Position numbers and translations under genes: made by a program. DNA of 64,000 nucleotides from Flavihumibacter solisilvae. Its GTDB lineage: Bacteria; Bacteroidota; Bacteroidia; Chitinophagales; Chitinophagaceae. The stretch's first letter is position 1; each line of letters opens with the position of its first letter. Shown piece by piece: positions 29,285 through 38,536 of this stretch. Where the stretch lies: assembly GCF_000814475.1 (NCBI RefSeq), contig NZ_JSVC01000024.1:62001-126000 (forward strand), in the 5' to 3' direction. Below the pieces are notes generated by a model. That model saw only the letters and a program-made list of their open reading frames with translations. It made no database searches and was not told the origin of the DNA.

Positions 29285-30520
29285 TCAATCATATTTTCGT
29301 CCCCCCCTGTAAAGTATGGAAGCAAGACTGATATTACAATTGAATTCAAAGAAATTTTCCTTTACAAGCGGATAAAAGTTCGTGCCACGCTGACCTGCCT
29401 TAAGTGCAAAATGGTAATGGTAGAAGCCGGTGGCTGATGGAAGCGAGACGCCACCCGTGAAAGCCCAGGACCGCACTTGCTGTCCGTCAATAACCAGGTA
29501 ACTGAGATCGCGGTTGAATCCAAAACTATAGGAAGGTCCGTCAATAGTACCGAACAGGGTTTTGCGTGGTTTTGAATATGAAACACCGGCAGCGATATTA
29601 CCGGATGTTGTTGTCCGGAAATTTGCCCCCTGGTAATTGACCTTGTTCCAGTTCTGGGTTATATAATCCATGCCGAATTTCCAGTAAGAGCGCTGCATGG
29701 TCAGACCGGCCGACCAGGTTGAAGGATATTCGAACTGTGTGGAACGGGCATTTTCTTCCACGAGCGTATTACCCGCCAGGTCGGCGATTACATTATCCTC
29801 CAGCTTTTGCAGCGATACCCCGGGTTGCCAGGTGGCACCTGCGATCCACCGGAGGCCACCCGTGGTAAACTTGTACTGCGCACCTGTCCGGACGATGGCG
29901 TTACTGTAATGGGAGTTTTTATCGACCGTTATGCCTTCATCAACAGCTGTCAGAAAACTTTCTTTCCGGTTTACAGACCCGGATAAAAGCCCGATGCTCA
30001 CACCAAGGCTAAGATGTTTTTTAATGGTTAACCCATTGGCTAAATAGTATTCATATAATCCCCCGTTTCCTTCAATGGTGCTGGTAAGCTTGGCCGAAGT
30101 GCCCTGCAGGTAACGGTTGCCGGAAGTAAGGTATTCTACATTTGAATAGCGGCGGATCCCGAACGCAGTCCCCCAGTTCCTGAAAAGACTGAAGCCCATG
30201 GCAGCTTTCTGTACAGTAAAATCTCCCGCAGCTATGTTTTGGGTGCCCGAGCTGTAGCGAACGGATTTTCCACCGAAAGACAGCTCCAGACGCATCCTGC
30301 TGAAAGGCATCGAGCCGTAGGAAGCAGGATTCAGGTCATTCAACGTCGTAACGGAGGGAAGTGCGACACCCAATCCACCCATGGCCGAATAGCCATTATA
30401 GTCACGAAGTTGAACGTCACCAATGCCATACGCGGAATATACCGAGTTGGTGCCGCTTTGGGCTTGAGCATCAAAAACCGAAGCCACCATGAAAACAGTC
30501 AATATAACAGTTCTGCACAT
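29285..30520 (-). CDS. Outer-membrane beta-barrel protein
   Basis: A 411-residue protein with a signal peptide (TVFMVASVFDAQAQ). The mature part starts SGTNSVYSAYGIGD, has NDLNPASYGSMPFSRMRLELS, then many amphipathic strands with alternating hydrophobic residues (for example YYLANGLTIKKHLSLGVSIGL, WIAGATWQPGVSL, YWKFGMDYITQNWNKV). The order is like the FadL/PorV-type proteins and 'hypothetical outer membrane protein' genes of Bacteroidota. It lies between the DUF4270 lipoprotein gene (19 bases) and the esterase gene (24 bases), presumably co-transcribed. Cargo unknown. Confidence 0.72.
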   Translation of the reverse strand: MCRTVILTVFMVASVFDAQAQSGTNSVYSAYGIGDVQLRDYNGYSAMGGLGVALPSVTTLNDLNPASYGSMPFSRMRLELSFGGKSVRYSSGTQNIAAGDFTVQKAAMGFSLFRNWGTAFGIRRYSNVEYLTSGNRYLQGTSAKLTSTIEGNGGLYEYYLANGLTIKKHLSLGVSIGLLSGSVNRKESFLTAVDEGITVDKNSHYSNAIVRTGAQYKFTTGGLRWIAGATWQPGVSLQKLEDNVIADLAGNTLVEENARSTQFEYPSTWSAGLTMQRSYWKFGMDYITQNWNKVNYQGANFRTTTSGNIAAGVSYSKPRKTLFGTIDGPSYSFGFNRDLSYLVIDGQQVRSWAFTGGVSLPSATGFYHYHFALKAGQRGTNFYPLVKENFFEFNCNISLASILYRGGRKYD

Positions 30521-30539
30521 ACGAAATTATAGTTTGGCA

Positions 30540-31835
30540 TTATTGTGTTTTGTATACGAGCATGGAAACGATCAGGCGAGAACGGAGCGAAGGTGCCGCT
30601 GTCGTATTACCGGTGAAGCGTGAAAGTGTACTGTCACCGCCACCAATTGCCAGAACGAGTTTTTGCGAGGAGTAATTATCAGCACCTATTTCCTGTAACA
30701 CATAGTTGGTCACATCAAACAGGTACCGGGTATCCTTTCCATACACAGCGTCAAGACTAAGGTCTCCGTCCTGCGCCGACCCCTCGCTGTTCAGAATTGG
30801 TCCGACCATTGTTTGATCAGCCTGGAGCTGGTACACATTCAGGGCGGGTGGCAAACCGTAATAGCTCCCGGTTGTACTGACGGGCCTGATCTCCAGCTGC
30901 GCATTGAGCACTTTAACAAAATCAGCTGTTTTCGGTAACTGGCTGATGTCAGGAAAATCTATTACCGTCCGGATGCGGAAAAATTCCTGCAGGAAGAACC
31001 TGTTGTTCATCAAAGCAGCATTGGCATCTTTAGAGGATTGAAGCGGTGAGAGTTCACTATTCCCGTACCGCCGGAAAATGTAATTGAACTGGTAAGGGGA
31101 GGCTGAAGGTATGAAGTCAATTGATTTCCGATGGATATTGCCATCATCTTCATGGTAATGAAGGCGCATGACAAGATCCTTTCCAAAACCGAACATCACA
31201 TTTGTCTGGGAGGTATCAACTGCGAGCCTGAGACCTTTGAAATATTGGAGGAATTGTTCTTCATTTCCAGTGATGACGGATTTGGTCCTGAGCAACCCGA
31301 AAAGTTCACTACCAAACGATGCACTGAGCAAAAAGCGGATACTGTCATCTGCCTGGGGTCGAACGACAGCATTAAAGCTTCCTAAGGATTGTGTTGCTGT
31401 GAACCTGCTGGTATTATAGAATATTTTCTTCTCGTTGTATAATTGTTCTTCAAGGCGGTATGCCTGCAGCGCAAACCGGCTCATCGTATCACCGTACGAT
31501 GCGTCATTAAGTTTCAGTACAAGTTCAATAGAGTCGAACCGTGCAGAATTTGCCAGTTCAGGAATTGTTGGCAACCCCATCTGCACAAAATGTTCACTCC
31601 TGACAGTTCCGAAATCCGGGTCATGATGAAAGCCGGCAAGTGCAAATGCTGATGTGGAAGTGACAAATGAATCCTCACGATAAACAGTGAAGTTGCCCTG
31701 GAAAGAATCAACCTGGACCAGGTAGGGATTCTCAGACGGTGTGACTGTTTCAATGTATTGCGCTTCTCTTGTGCAGGCTGTCCACAGTAACAAACAAACT
31801 ACGGTCCGGATATAAACAACAGTCCTCGACATCAT
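30540..31835 (-). CDS. DUF4270 family lipoprotein
   Basis: About 431 residues from the ATG at 31835 (or 31832); the frame is open upstream. VVCLLLWTAC is a lipoprotein signal with Cys near residue 20. The mature part starts with a low-complexity linker and contains FVTSTSAFALAGFHHDPDFG, ARFDSIELVLKLND, VDTSQTNVMFGFG and FDVTNYVLQEIG, the pattern of DUF4270 proteins, which consist of several beta domains and occur in Bacteroidota envelopes with unknown function. It is the first gene of a three-gene minus-strand group with the outer-membrane protein and the CBM48-like esterase. The 172-base region upstream to the divergent Kelch gene shows no gene. Confidence 0.75.
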   Translation of the reverse strand: MMSRTVVYIRTVVCLLLWTACTREAQYIETVTPSENPYLVQVDSFQGNFTVYREDSFVTSTSAFALAGFHHDPDFGTVRSEHFVQMGLPTIPELANSARFDSIELVLKLNDASYGDTMSRFALQAYRLEEQLYNEKKIFYNTSRFTATQSLGSFNAVVRPQADDSIRFLLSASFGSELFGLLRTKSVITGNEEQFLQYFKGLRLAVDTSQTNVMFGFGKDLVMRLHYHEDDGNIHRKSIDFIPSASPYQFNYIFRRYGNSELSPLQSSKDANAALMNNRFFLQEFFRIRTVIDFPDISQLPKTADFVKVLNAQLEIRPVSTTGSYYGLPPALNVYQLQADQTMVGPILNSEGSAQDGDLSLDAVYGKDTRYLFDVTNYVLQEIGADNYSSQKLVLAIGGGDSTLSRFTGNTTAAPSLRSRLIVSMLVYKTQ

Positions 31836-32008
31836 TTTTTTCCGGCAAAGAACCGTCGCAGGAATGCTAACAGTCATGGCTGTGCTACGAATGCGGATTA
31901 TGATGCTACCAATTCAATACACGGCACTTTGTCGGCAGATCAAACCAGTTCGTCGCAGGACGATTCCTGGTTCGCCTGCCGAAAGAAAGATTTGCACAAA
32001 AAATAACC

Positions 32009-33007
32009 GTGAAAAGAAACATTGCAGGATTATCATTTATCGTGATGCTGGCTTCAGGATGTGTCAAAGACACGACCAGTACAACGGAGACTGTTGGAAA
32101 CTGGATCAGAAGATCGGACTTCGAAGGTGTTGGAAGAAGTGAAGCTGTGGCTGTAACACTCGACGGAAAAGCATTTATAGGTCTCGGTTACGATGGCACC
32201 AACAGGCTCACCGATTTCTGGGAATATGACAGCCAGTCGGATTTCTGGAAGAAAAAAGCAGCATTCCCGGGCGTTGCCAGAAGTTCCGGTGTAGCCTTCG
32301 CTGCTAGTGGAAAAATCTACGCCGGATTGGGATTTGATGGTGTGAACACCCTGAATGATTTCTGGGCTTATGACCCGGTCGCAGACAGTTGGACCAGGGT
32401 GGCCGATTTTGCCGGCTCTGCGCGATATGATGCTGTTGCTTTTGGCTTGAATGACAAAGGCTATGTATGCAGTGGCTATGACGGCAACTACCTGAAAGAT
32501 TTCTGGGAATATGATCCGGTCGGAAATACCTGGATACAGAAAGTGAGTCCGGGCGGCAGTAAAAGATCCGATGCTGTTGTTTTTGTGATCGGCGAAAAAG
32601 CTTACCTCGCTTGCGGCACAAATAACGGCAGCTACCTGAACGACCTATGGGAATATGATGCTGTGCAGGAAAAATGGACAGAGAAACGAAAAATAAGCAA
32701 TGTAAGCGATGAAACATACGACGACTCCTATACCATCATGCGGAGCAATGCCATTGCTTTTGCGATCGACGGAAAGGGATACATAACTACTGGATCAAAC
32801 GGTGGACTCACCAATACCTGCTGGGAGTATGAACCCGTTACTGACACCTGGTCAGAAAAAACGTCATTCGAGGGAACTTCGCGGGAAGGCGCTGTCGCAT
32901 TTGGTATAAACGGGAAAGGATTTATCACAACAGGAAGAAGTTCGGGATTGCGGCTCGACGATTTGCGTGAGTTCTCACCCGCATCAACATACGAAGAAAA
33001 CGATTAA
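32009..33007 (+). CDS. Kelch-repeat lipoprotein
   Basis: A 332-residue lipoprotein (signal with lipobox LASGC, Cys at 18). About six Kelch beta-propeller blades follow, each with a repeated G-[YF]-D-G-x-N-x-L-x-D-F-W-x-Y-D pattern, for example YAGLGFDGVNTLNDFWAYD and YVCSGYDGNYLKDFWEYD, and a Gly-x-Ala-Ala-Val-Ala/Phe strand before each. Kelch propellers bind glycans or proteins. It has no catalytic Cys-Tyr pair of galactose oxidase visible. It is convergent with the LytT gene (five bases). Role unknown; surface or periplasmic binding protein is likely. Confidence 0.85.
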   Translation: MKRNIAGLSFIVMLASGCVKDTTSTTETVGNWIRRSDFEGVGRSEAVAVTLDGKAFIGLGYDGTNRLTDFWEYDSQSDFWKKKAAFPGVARSSGVAFAASGKIYAGLGFDGVNTLNDFWAYDPVADSWTRVADFAGSARYDAVAFGLNDKGYVCSGYDGNYLKDFWEYDPVGNTWIQKVSPGGSKRSDAVVFVIGEKAYLACGTNNGSYLNDLWEYDAVQEKWTEKRKISNVSDETYDDSYTIMRSNAIAFAIDGKGYITTGSNGGLTNTCWEYEPVTDTWSEKTSFEGTSREGAVAFGINGKGFITTGRSSGLRLDDLREFSPASTYEEND

Positions 33008-33012
33008 CATAC

Positions 33013-33747
33013 TCAAAGGATATTGCGCTGGTTGATCCGTTCCATCAGCGCATCCTTATACAAATCACCGACCGGGACCTCGAGTTCACCCAGTTTGACA
33101 GCGTTCCTCTGGATGGACTCGATCCTGGTCAGTGATACAATAAATGACTTATGCACCCTGAAAAAATCATAAGGAAGTAATTTTTCTTCGAGGTGCTTCA
33201 TACTCATTCGTGTAATGACCGGTCGCTTTGAGGACGCAAGGTGGATCTTCACGTAATCCTTATAGCCCTCAATCATAATCACATCATTGATGAGGATCCT
33301 TACGATGTTGTATTCAACATTAACAAAGAGATACTTCCCTTCTTCCTTAACCGCATTTGCAGGTTGCGCCTGGGTTGAGGCAGATCTTGATAAAAAAGAA
33401 TCAAGCGCCTTCATACACGCTTCCAGGAAGCGGTCAAACGAAACAGGTTTAACCAGGTAATCGATAGCATTCACATTGTAACTCTCCAGTGCAAACTGTT
33501 CATATGCGGTCAGGAAAATAACTTTCGTGCGTCCCTTGAGACTCGAAGCCAGCTGCATACCGGAGAGTCCGGGCATCTGTATATCCAGGAACGCCAGGTC
33601 AACGGTTTCCTGTTGGAGCAGGCTGATTACTTCCATCGCATTTTTTGCCGTTCCCACCAGTTGGAGAAAAGGCACTTTGCTGATATTGTCCACCAGCAGG
33701 TCGAGCGCCAGCTGCTCATCATCCACTGCGATGCAACGTATGGTCAT
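33013..33747 (-). CDS. Response regulator of the LytTR (LytT/AlgR) family
   Basis: A 244-residue regulator. The receiver domain (about 1-120) has the acidic pair VDDE, the phosphorylatable Asp at 55 in FLDIQMPG, the Thr in FLTAYEQFA and Lys in LVKPVSF. A LytTR DNA-binding domain follows (about 140-240) with KYLFVNVEYNIVRILINDVIMIEGYKDYVKI and a DFFRVHKSFIVSL segment, typical of the beta-strand DNA reader. LytTR proteins bind pairs of 9-base direct repeats. The start codon overlaps the sensor kinase stop by four bases. Confidence 0.95.
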   Translation of the reverse strand: MTIRCIAVDDEQLALDLLVDNISKVPFLQLVGTAKNAMEVISLLQQETVDLAFLDIQMPGLSGMQLASSLKGRTKVIFLTAYEQFALESYNVNAIDYLVKPVSFDRFLEACMKALDSFLSRSASTQAQPANAVKEEGKYLFVNVEYNIVRILINDVIMIEGYKDYVKIHLASSKRPVITRMSMKHLEEKLLPYDFFRVHKSFIVSLTRIESIQRNAVKLGELEVPVGDLYKDALMERINQRNIL

Positions 33748-34883
33748 ACCAGCCTGATTTGAAGTGTTACAAGATACACATTATCACTTTCAGTGATCAG
33801 GAGTTCATGTTTATGTGCATACAGCAGGTTAAGACGCCTGCGCACATTAGTCAGTCCTATTCCTGATGTTTCAAGGTCGGCATTGTTTCCCGCTGCGGAA
33901 AGGAAACTGTTGCTAACATGGAGATGCAGCAAACCTTTTTCGGTCCTGAGCTTTATGGCGATCTGCGGCTTGTACATGGAACCTGTGCTGTGCTTGAAAG
34001 CATTTTCCACAAAAGGAATGAGCAGCATTGGTTCAATGCTGTATTCGGCATCCGGCTCCCGGAGGTCAGCATCAAGCTGCACATCATTGCCGAACCGCAA
34101 CATCTGCAGGTCGATATAATGTTGCAGGTATTCCATTTCTTTCCCCAGTGAAACACGGGTTTCATCGGATTCATACAACATATATCGCATCAGGCCGGAG
34201 AGCCTGATCAGCGAAGGTTCCAGCAAATCTGATTTTTTCCGGGCAAGTGATACCATGTTATTCAGCACGTTGAAAATAAAGTGGGGACTGATCTGCGACC
34301 GGAGGAATGACAATTCGGTACGGAGACTTTCATTCTCCGTCTCCTTCTTCTGGCGGTCAGCTTCGATTTTATCAGCAATGAAACGATAGGCGATACTGCC
34401 TGCCTGCACAAAAAAGAAGGGGAAGATATTGAAGAGGAGCGGCATCGGAAAACGGAACGCGATGCCTTTCATCCGCCAATAAAAATACAGGCTGACCAGT
34501 AAGGCTACTGAAACAAATAAGAGCACCTGGACCAAAATATATTGAAGGACTTTTCGCCTGTAAACCAAAGCGGGGATGAGTGCGAAGGCATTCAGGTAAA
34601 AAATACCAATCCATGACAGGTTCATGGCCATGGCTGCCTGAGTAAAAAATTTCGGCTCGGTCCTGTCGGCCCGCCGTGGTGGAGGTCCCGGAAATCTTAC
34701 CGCACTGTCGTTGTGATAGTGCGGTAATTTATCCGGGTGAATCATTCTTTCATTCCTGGGCCGGTCTTCCTCCGATTCCAATACTGTTCGCATCAGGTGT
34801 GGCAGGAAAAGTGTCACAACCCACGCGAACACATGGTAACAGATAATGGCCCATTTGGAAGTATACCAGCTGGTTGTCTGCAT
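33744..34883 (-). CDS. Sensor histidine kinase, LytS/YpdA type
   Basis: A 379-residue membrane kinase. Four hydrophobic segments (about residues 12-35, 88-108, 112-136, 148-170) hold the sensor part, which is unusual in having a Pro/Arg-rich loop (PGPPPRRADRTEPKFF) after the first helix. The His-kinase domain has the conserved SQISPHFIFNVLNNM with the phospho-acceptor His at 201, then LPVRL-like DLEPSL, and a HATPase_c domain with LLIPFVENAFKHS and GIGLTNVRRRLNLLY. It forms a pair with the downstream LytTR gene (ATGA-type overlap). The signal is not known. Confidence 0.93.
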   Translation of the reverse strand: MQTTSWYTSKWAIICYHVFAWVVTLFLPHLMRTVLESEEDRPRNERMIHPDKLPHYHNDSAVRFPGPPPRRADRTEPKFFTQAAMAMNLSWIGIFYLNAFALIPALVYRRKVLQYILVQVLLFVSVALLVSLYFYWRMKGIAFRFPMPLLFNIFPFFFVQAGSIAYRFIADKIEADRQKKETENESLRTELSFLRSQISPHFIFNVLNNMVSLARKKSDLLEPSLIRLSGLMRYMLYESDETRVSLGKEMEYLQHYIDLQMLRFGNDVQLDADLREPDAEYSIEPMLLIPFVENAFKHSTGSMYKPQIAIKLRTEKGLLHLHVSNSFLSAAGNNADLETSGIGLTNVRRRLNLLYAHKHELLITESDNVYLVTLQIRLV

Positions 34884-34960
34884 TTATGCAAAAATTACAT
34901 AAAAGGATCACAACCTGCTTATGTTGCGATGAACAGTTATCATACCGCTACAAAACCGCC

Positions 34961-35842
34961 TTACTTCATGAGATAATCATGCACTTTCTGCCTGAGGCCC
35001 TGGCTGAGGGGAACGAGCGGCAGTCGCAGGTGGTTTTCAATAAGTCCGAGTTCCGCCAGGAACGCCTTAACGCCAGCCGGGTTGTTTTCCGCAAAAAGCA
35101 GGTGATATGCTTCAAGCATGGTGTCGTTCAGTTCCTTTGCTTTCTTGAAATCGAATGCGAGTCCGGCGCGAACCATATCGGAGAATTTACGCGGCAGGCA
35201 GTTTGCTGCAACGCTGATCACTCCATCCATTCCACAGGCAAGCTGGGGCATAACGAGATCGTCGTCACCGCTTACAACCAGGAAATTTTCAGGACGGTCT
35301 TTCAGCAGCTGCATGCACTGAACCATGTTATTTGCGGCTTCTTTAATACCCGCGATATTATTCACTTCATGTGCGAGGCGAAGAGCCGTGGATGCTTCCA
35401 TGTTGCGGCCGGTACGCCCGGGAACATTATACAGGATAATGGGCTTTGGCGAAGCAGCTGCCAATGCCTTATAATGCTGGAAAATCCCTTCCTGTGAAGG
35501 CTTGTTGTAATATGGACTTGCGCTTAGCACGGCAGCTGCTTTATCCAGCGGAAATTGCTCCAGGTCATTCACAAGTTCATTGGTATTGTTGCCACCGATA
35601 CCTACCACAACAGGAACGCGCCCGTCCACCATTTCGTAGGTAAAATTGACGATGTCAATTTTTTCTTCTTTCGATAAGGTCGGAGTTTCACCGGTGGTAC
35701 CCAGGGTAACCACGTATTCAATACCGTTCTTTATAATGAAGTTGATAAGACTTTCAAGTGCAGAGTAATCAATTTTGCCGGAAGATGTAAAAGGGGTTAC
35801 CAGCGCCACGCCGGTACCACGGAGAGATTGCCTGAGAGACAT
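34961..35842 (-). CDS. dapA: 4-hydroxy-tetrahydrodipicolinate synthase
   Basis: A 293-residue TIM-barrel aldolase that condenses pyruvate and aspartate semialdehyde in lysine and diaminopimelate synthesis. The catalytic Schiff-base Lys is at 167 in NIAGIKEA, Tyr at 138 in ILYNVPGRTGRN, and GTTGETPTL at 48-56 binds the pyruvate carboxylate. LVTPFTSSGKIDYSALE opens the protein. Normal length and the Arg in GRTGRN, together with TLGTTGETPT, favour DapA over NanA; the paralogue at 56.7 kb is the NanA. It follows accA after 47 bases. Confidence 0.94.
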   Translation of the reverse strand: MSLRQSLRGTGVALVTPFTSSGKIDYSALESLINFIIKNGIEYVVTLGTTGETPTLSKEEKIDIVNFTYEMVDGRVPVVVGIGGNNTNELVNDLEQFPLDKAAAVLSASPYYNKPSQEGIFQHYKALAAASPKPIILYNVPGRTGRNMEASTALRLAHEVNNIAGIKEAANNMVQCMQLLKDRPENFLVVSGDDDLVMPQLACGMDGVISVAANCLPRKFSDMVRAGLAFDFKKAKELNDTMLEAYHLLFAENNPAGVKAFLAELGLIENHLRLPLVPLSQGLRQKVHDYLMK

Positions 35843-35889
35843 GGAAATATTTTAGATTTTAGTCGTGTGAAAAATTATTCAGGGCCGGA

Positions 35890-36870
35890 TCATGCCGGCA
35901 ATTCATCCCAGAAGCCCATTTTACTGAACTTCGTAATGCGTTGACGAACCCGCTCTTCTGCGGGCACCTGTTTCAGGTCCTGTAAAGTTTCTACGAGCAC
36001 GGACTTCAGGTTGGCTGCGGCCTGGTCATAATCCCAGTGTGCCCCGCCGATTGGTTCGGGAACTATACGGTCAACCAGTCCGAATTTAAACATATGATCA
36101 GAGGTAAGCCTCAATTCTTCAGCTGCCTTTTCTTTCATTTCCCAACTGCGCCAGAGGATGGACGAACAGCTTTCCGGCGAGATCACGGTGTACCAAGTAT
36201 TTTCAAGCATCATAACGCGGTCGCCCACACCGATGCCCAATGCTCCACCTGATGCTCCCTCTCCTATCACCACACAAATCACGGGTACTTTGAGGCGCAT
36301 CATTTCATAGATGTTGCGGGCAATGGCTTCACCCTGGCCGCGCTCTTCCGCTTCAAGCCCGGGATAGGCACCCGGCGTATCGATAAGGGTGATGATGGGT
36401 TTATTGAACTTTTCCGCGAGACGCATCAGGCGTAATGCCTTACGATATCCTTCGGGGTTTGCCATTCCGAAATTGCGGAGCTGGCGCATTTTTGTGTTGA
36501 TACCTTTCTGCTGACCAATGAACATTACCGTTTCACCGTTAAGCTGTGCAAACCCGCCGACCATGGCTTTGTCATCGCGGACATTCCGGTCGCCATGAAG
36601 TTCAACGAAACCTGTTGTCATCTTGCCGATATATTTCATGGTATAAGGGCGATCCGGATGACGGCTCAGTTGTACTTTCTGCCAGCTGGTAAGATTCTGA
36701 GTAATTTCTTTTCTTCTTTCAATGACGAGATTCTCGAGCTCGGAGATGGGACCACTCATATCGACCTTAGGATTTTTTTCCTGGGCCTGTTTCATTTTTT
36801 CAATTTCGTCAAAGAGATCTTTAATCGGTTTTTCAAATTCCAGGAATTGTCTGTTCTTATTCTCCGGCAT
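35890..36870 (-). CDS. accA: Acetyl-CoA carboxylase carboxyltransferase subunit alpha
   Basis: A 326-residue protein from the ATG at 36870 ([15 protein letters not shown]); an in-frame extension of 54 codons overlaps the tRNA upstream region and is not used. It is half of the carboxyltransferase that makes malonyl-CoA for fatty-acid synthesis; AccD is not in the window. Visible are [65 protein letters not shown] and [15 protein letters not shown], the crotonase-fold oxyanion-hole and CoA segments. Length and order are canonical. Confidence 0.95.
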   Translation of the reverse strand: MPENKNRQFLEFEKPIKDLFDEIEKMKQAQEKNPKVDMSGPISELENLVIERRKEITQNLTSWQKVQLSRHPDRPYTMKYIGKMTTGFVELHGDRNVRDDKAMVGGFAQLNGETVMFIGQQKGINTKMRQLRNFGMANPEGYRKALRLMRLAEKFNKPIITLIDTPGAYPGLEAEERGQGEAIARNIYEMMRLKVPVICVVIGEGASGGALGIGVGDRVMMLENTWYTVISPESCSSILWRSWEMKEKAAEELRLTSDHMFKFGLVDRIVPEPIGGAHWDYDQAAANLKSVLVETLQDLKQVPAEERVRQRITKFSKMGFWDELPA

Positions 36871-36920
36871 AAGTAGTTGTTGAGCTGTAAAATTAAGGGA
36901 TGAAAAAAATTTACGAAAAG

Positions 36921-36953
36921 TTTGTTTGTAAAGACGAATTCCCGTTATCTTTG
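36921..36953 (+). promoter_or_regulatory. Promoter of tRNA-Asp (Bacteroidota TTTG / TAnnTTTG type)
   Basis: TTTG at 36921-36924, a 21-base spacer and TATCTTTG (TAnnTTTG) at 36946-36953, the consensus of Bacteroidota housekeeping sigma promoters. The start of tRNA-Asp lies 41 bases downstream, leaving a short 5' leader to be removed by RNase P. A second TTTG at 36925-36928 gives a less usual 17-base spacer. Confidence 0.75.
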
Positions 36954-36993
36954 CAATCCCAATTACGAACAACATGTTCAAAATGAGGGAAAT

Positions 36994-37067
36994 GGATCGG
37001 TAGTTCAGTTGGTTAGAATGCCGCCCTGTCACGGCGGAGGTCGCGGGTTCGAGTCCCGTCCGGTCCG
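36994..37067 (+). tRNA. tRNA-Asp (GTC)
   Basis: A 74-base cloverleaf. The acceptor stem pairs 36994-37000 (GGATCGG) with 37060-37066 (CCGGTCC, one G-T pair). The anticodon stem CCGCC/GGCGG encloses loop CTGTCAC with anticodon GTC (37028-37030). The T arm has the GGTTCGAGTCC pattern and the D arm TAGTTCAGTTGGTTAGA. CCA is not encoded, as usual in Bacteroidota. It lies 125 bases upstream of the accA start and divergent from it; an exported carbonic anhydrase gene follows downstream. Confidence 0.97.
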
Positions 37068-37172
37068 CAAAGGCTCACTTCAAAAGTGAGCCTTTTGCTT
37101 TCCTGCCCCATTACATCCCACGCTTCTTTGAAAACTTTTACTGCGGACTGCCAACTGATAAAATCAGGACAT

Positions 37173-37925
37173 ATGACAAAGTTTTCACTAGCATTGATAT
37201 GTCTATTTGCAACAGGAACCTTTCTCTCCTGCCAAAACAATGCATCCAGACAACAGCCGGAAAATACGTCGAAACCAGTTGATTCAGCTCTTAAGCCATT
37301 AAGGGAAAAAGTATTGACAGCTGAAGAACAAAAAGCACTAACGCCTGACAGGGTTATTGAAATCCTGAAAGAAGGAAATCAAAGGTTCCGGTCAAATAAT
37401 ACAACCTTAAGGGATCATTCTGCGATGGTACGAGATGCAGCCGCCGGACAATATCCAAAGGCGATTGTTCTTTCCTGTGTAGACAGCCGAATTCCTGTTG
37501 AAGATGTGTTTGACAGGGGGATCGGTGATCTCTTTGTGGCCCGGGTGGCAGGAAATTTTGTAAATACAGACATCCTAGGCAGCATGGAATTCGCATGCAA
37601 AGTATCCGGCGCCAAACTGGTATTGGTAATGGGACATGAAGCATGCGGCGCTATCAAAGCTGCCATTGATAATGTAAAATTGGGCAATATAACTGCCATG
37701 ATCAATAACATCACTCCCGCTGTTGCGCAGTCACAGGATTTCCAGGGTGAGAAGTCATCCAAAAACGAAGCATTTGTTGAGTGGGTCGCGAAAAAGAATG
37801 TATTGAATACTATAACAACACTCATAACCAAAAGTGCCATATTAAAAGAAATGGCGGATAACGGTGAGATTAAGGTCATTGGTGCATATTACGACCTGCA
37901 TACAGGAGAAGTCATTTTCCTTTAA
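37173..37925 (+). CDS. Exported beta-class carbonic anhydrase
   Basis: A 250-residue protein from the ATG at 37173 (MTKFSLALICLFATG); the frame is open 29 codons further upstream. An N-terminal hydrophobic segment ends in FLSCQNN, a weak lipobox, so it is exported and perhaps lipid-anchored, unlike the usual cytoplasmic enzyme. The zinc ligands and catalytic dyad are present: VLSCVDSRIPVEDVFD (Cys, Asp-Ser-Arg) and GHEACGAIKAA (His-x2-Cys), plus ARVAGNFVN. It interconverts CO2 and bicarbonate outside the inner membrane. It is alone between tRNA-Asp and a small exported gene. Confidence 0.9.
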   Translation: MTKFSLALICLFATGTFLSCQNNASRQQPENTSKPVDSALKPLREKVLTAEEQKALTPDRVIEILKEGNQRFRSNNTTLRDHSAMVRDAAAGQYPKAIVLSCVDSRIPVEDVFDRGIGDLFVARVAGNFVNTDILGSMEFACKVSGAKLVLVMGHEACGAIKAAIDNVKLGNITAMINNITPAVAQSQDFQGEKSSKNEAFVEWVAKKNVLNTITTLITKSAILKEMADNGEIKVIGAYYDLHTGEVIFL

Positions 37926-37999
37926 ATAAAAAGCACTTCCGAATTAACGATAATTAATTTTCCAGGCTGCAGGGTTTGAATTACTTTTGGTACCCGTCG

Positions 38000-38434
38000 A
38001 TGAAATCTTTTGTGCGATTTTTTCTATCCCTGTGTGTTCTCCTGGTCATTGGCTCAGGACACCTGAATGCCCACTGGCACCAGGAAAAAACGCGCCATGC
38101 TACTTTCAGCAGGAATAAAGGTTCTGCACATGCAGACCTTTACAATATCCGCACGGAACATGTTGGTATACTACGGTCGGGCCACTCCGGCTCAGGAAGG
38201 AAGCAAAACCGTTCCGTAACTGTAATCAATGAAAGCCAGGAAGAAGAAGACGACGATGAAGATAAACACGGAGCCTCACGCAGAATCAAAGAGGCATTCA
38301 ATCATTTCATCGCTTCATTCTACGCCCCCGAATTTTCCCTTACCCACTGCTCTCTGACCGAACTCCCGCCACCCGGGAATACTTTTATTTCTCCCACTTT
38401 CAGGCACATATTTATCAGGGTTATCAGGATATGA
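38000..38434 (+). CDS. Small exported acidic protein of unknown function
   Basis: A 144-residue frame from the ATG at 38000 (MKSFVRFFLSLCVLLVIG), a signal peptide ending near NAHWH. The mature part contains several His residues, an Glu/Asp run (EEEDDDEDKHG), and the C-terminal segment FSLTHCSLTELPPPGNTF followed by PTFRHIFIRVI. I do not recognise the family. It lies 102 bases upstream of the RND efflux operon on the same strand and might be its accessory protein; the His and acidic residues could bind metal, but that is inference. A start eight codons earlier at 37976 is possible. Confidence 0.6.
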   Translation: MKSFVRFFLSLCVLLVIGSGHLNAHWHQEKTRHATFSRNKGSAHADLYNIRTEHVGILRSGHSGSGRKQNRSVTVINESQEEEDDDEDKHGASRRIKEAFNHFIASFYAPEFSLTHCSLTELPPPGNTFISPTFRHIFIRVIRI

Positions 38435-38536
38435 TCAACCCCTTCCCTGCTTGCCCATCCTTTTCCGCTTGCCCGGTAGCAACCAGCTATAAGGGTTAAG
38501 CCTCGTATTACATCTTACTAAATCCCCCACATTCAT

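Noticed and set aside
36994-37925. tRNA-Asp as attachment site of a mobile element
   Set aside because: No integrase, no duplicated tRNA end and no change in coding style to either side; the tRNA has its own promoter.
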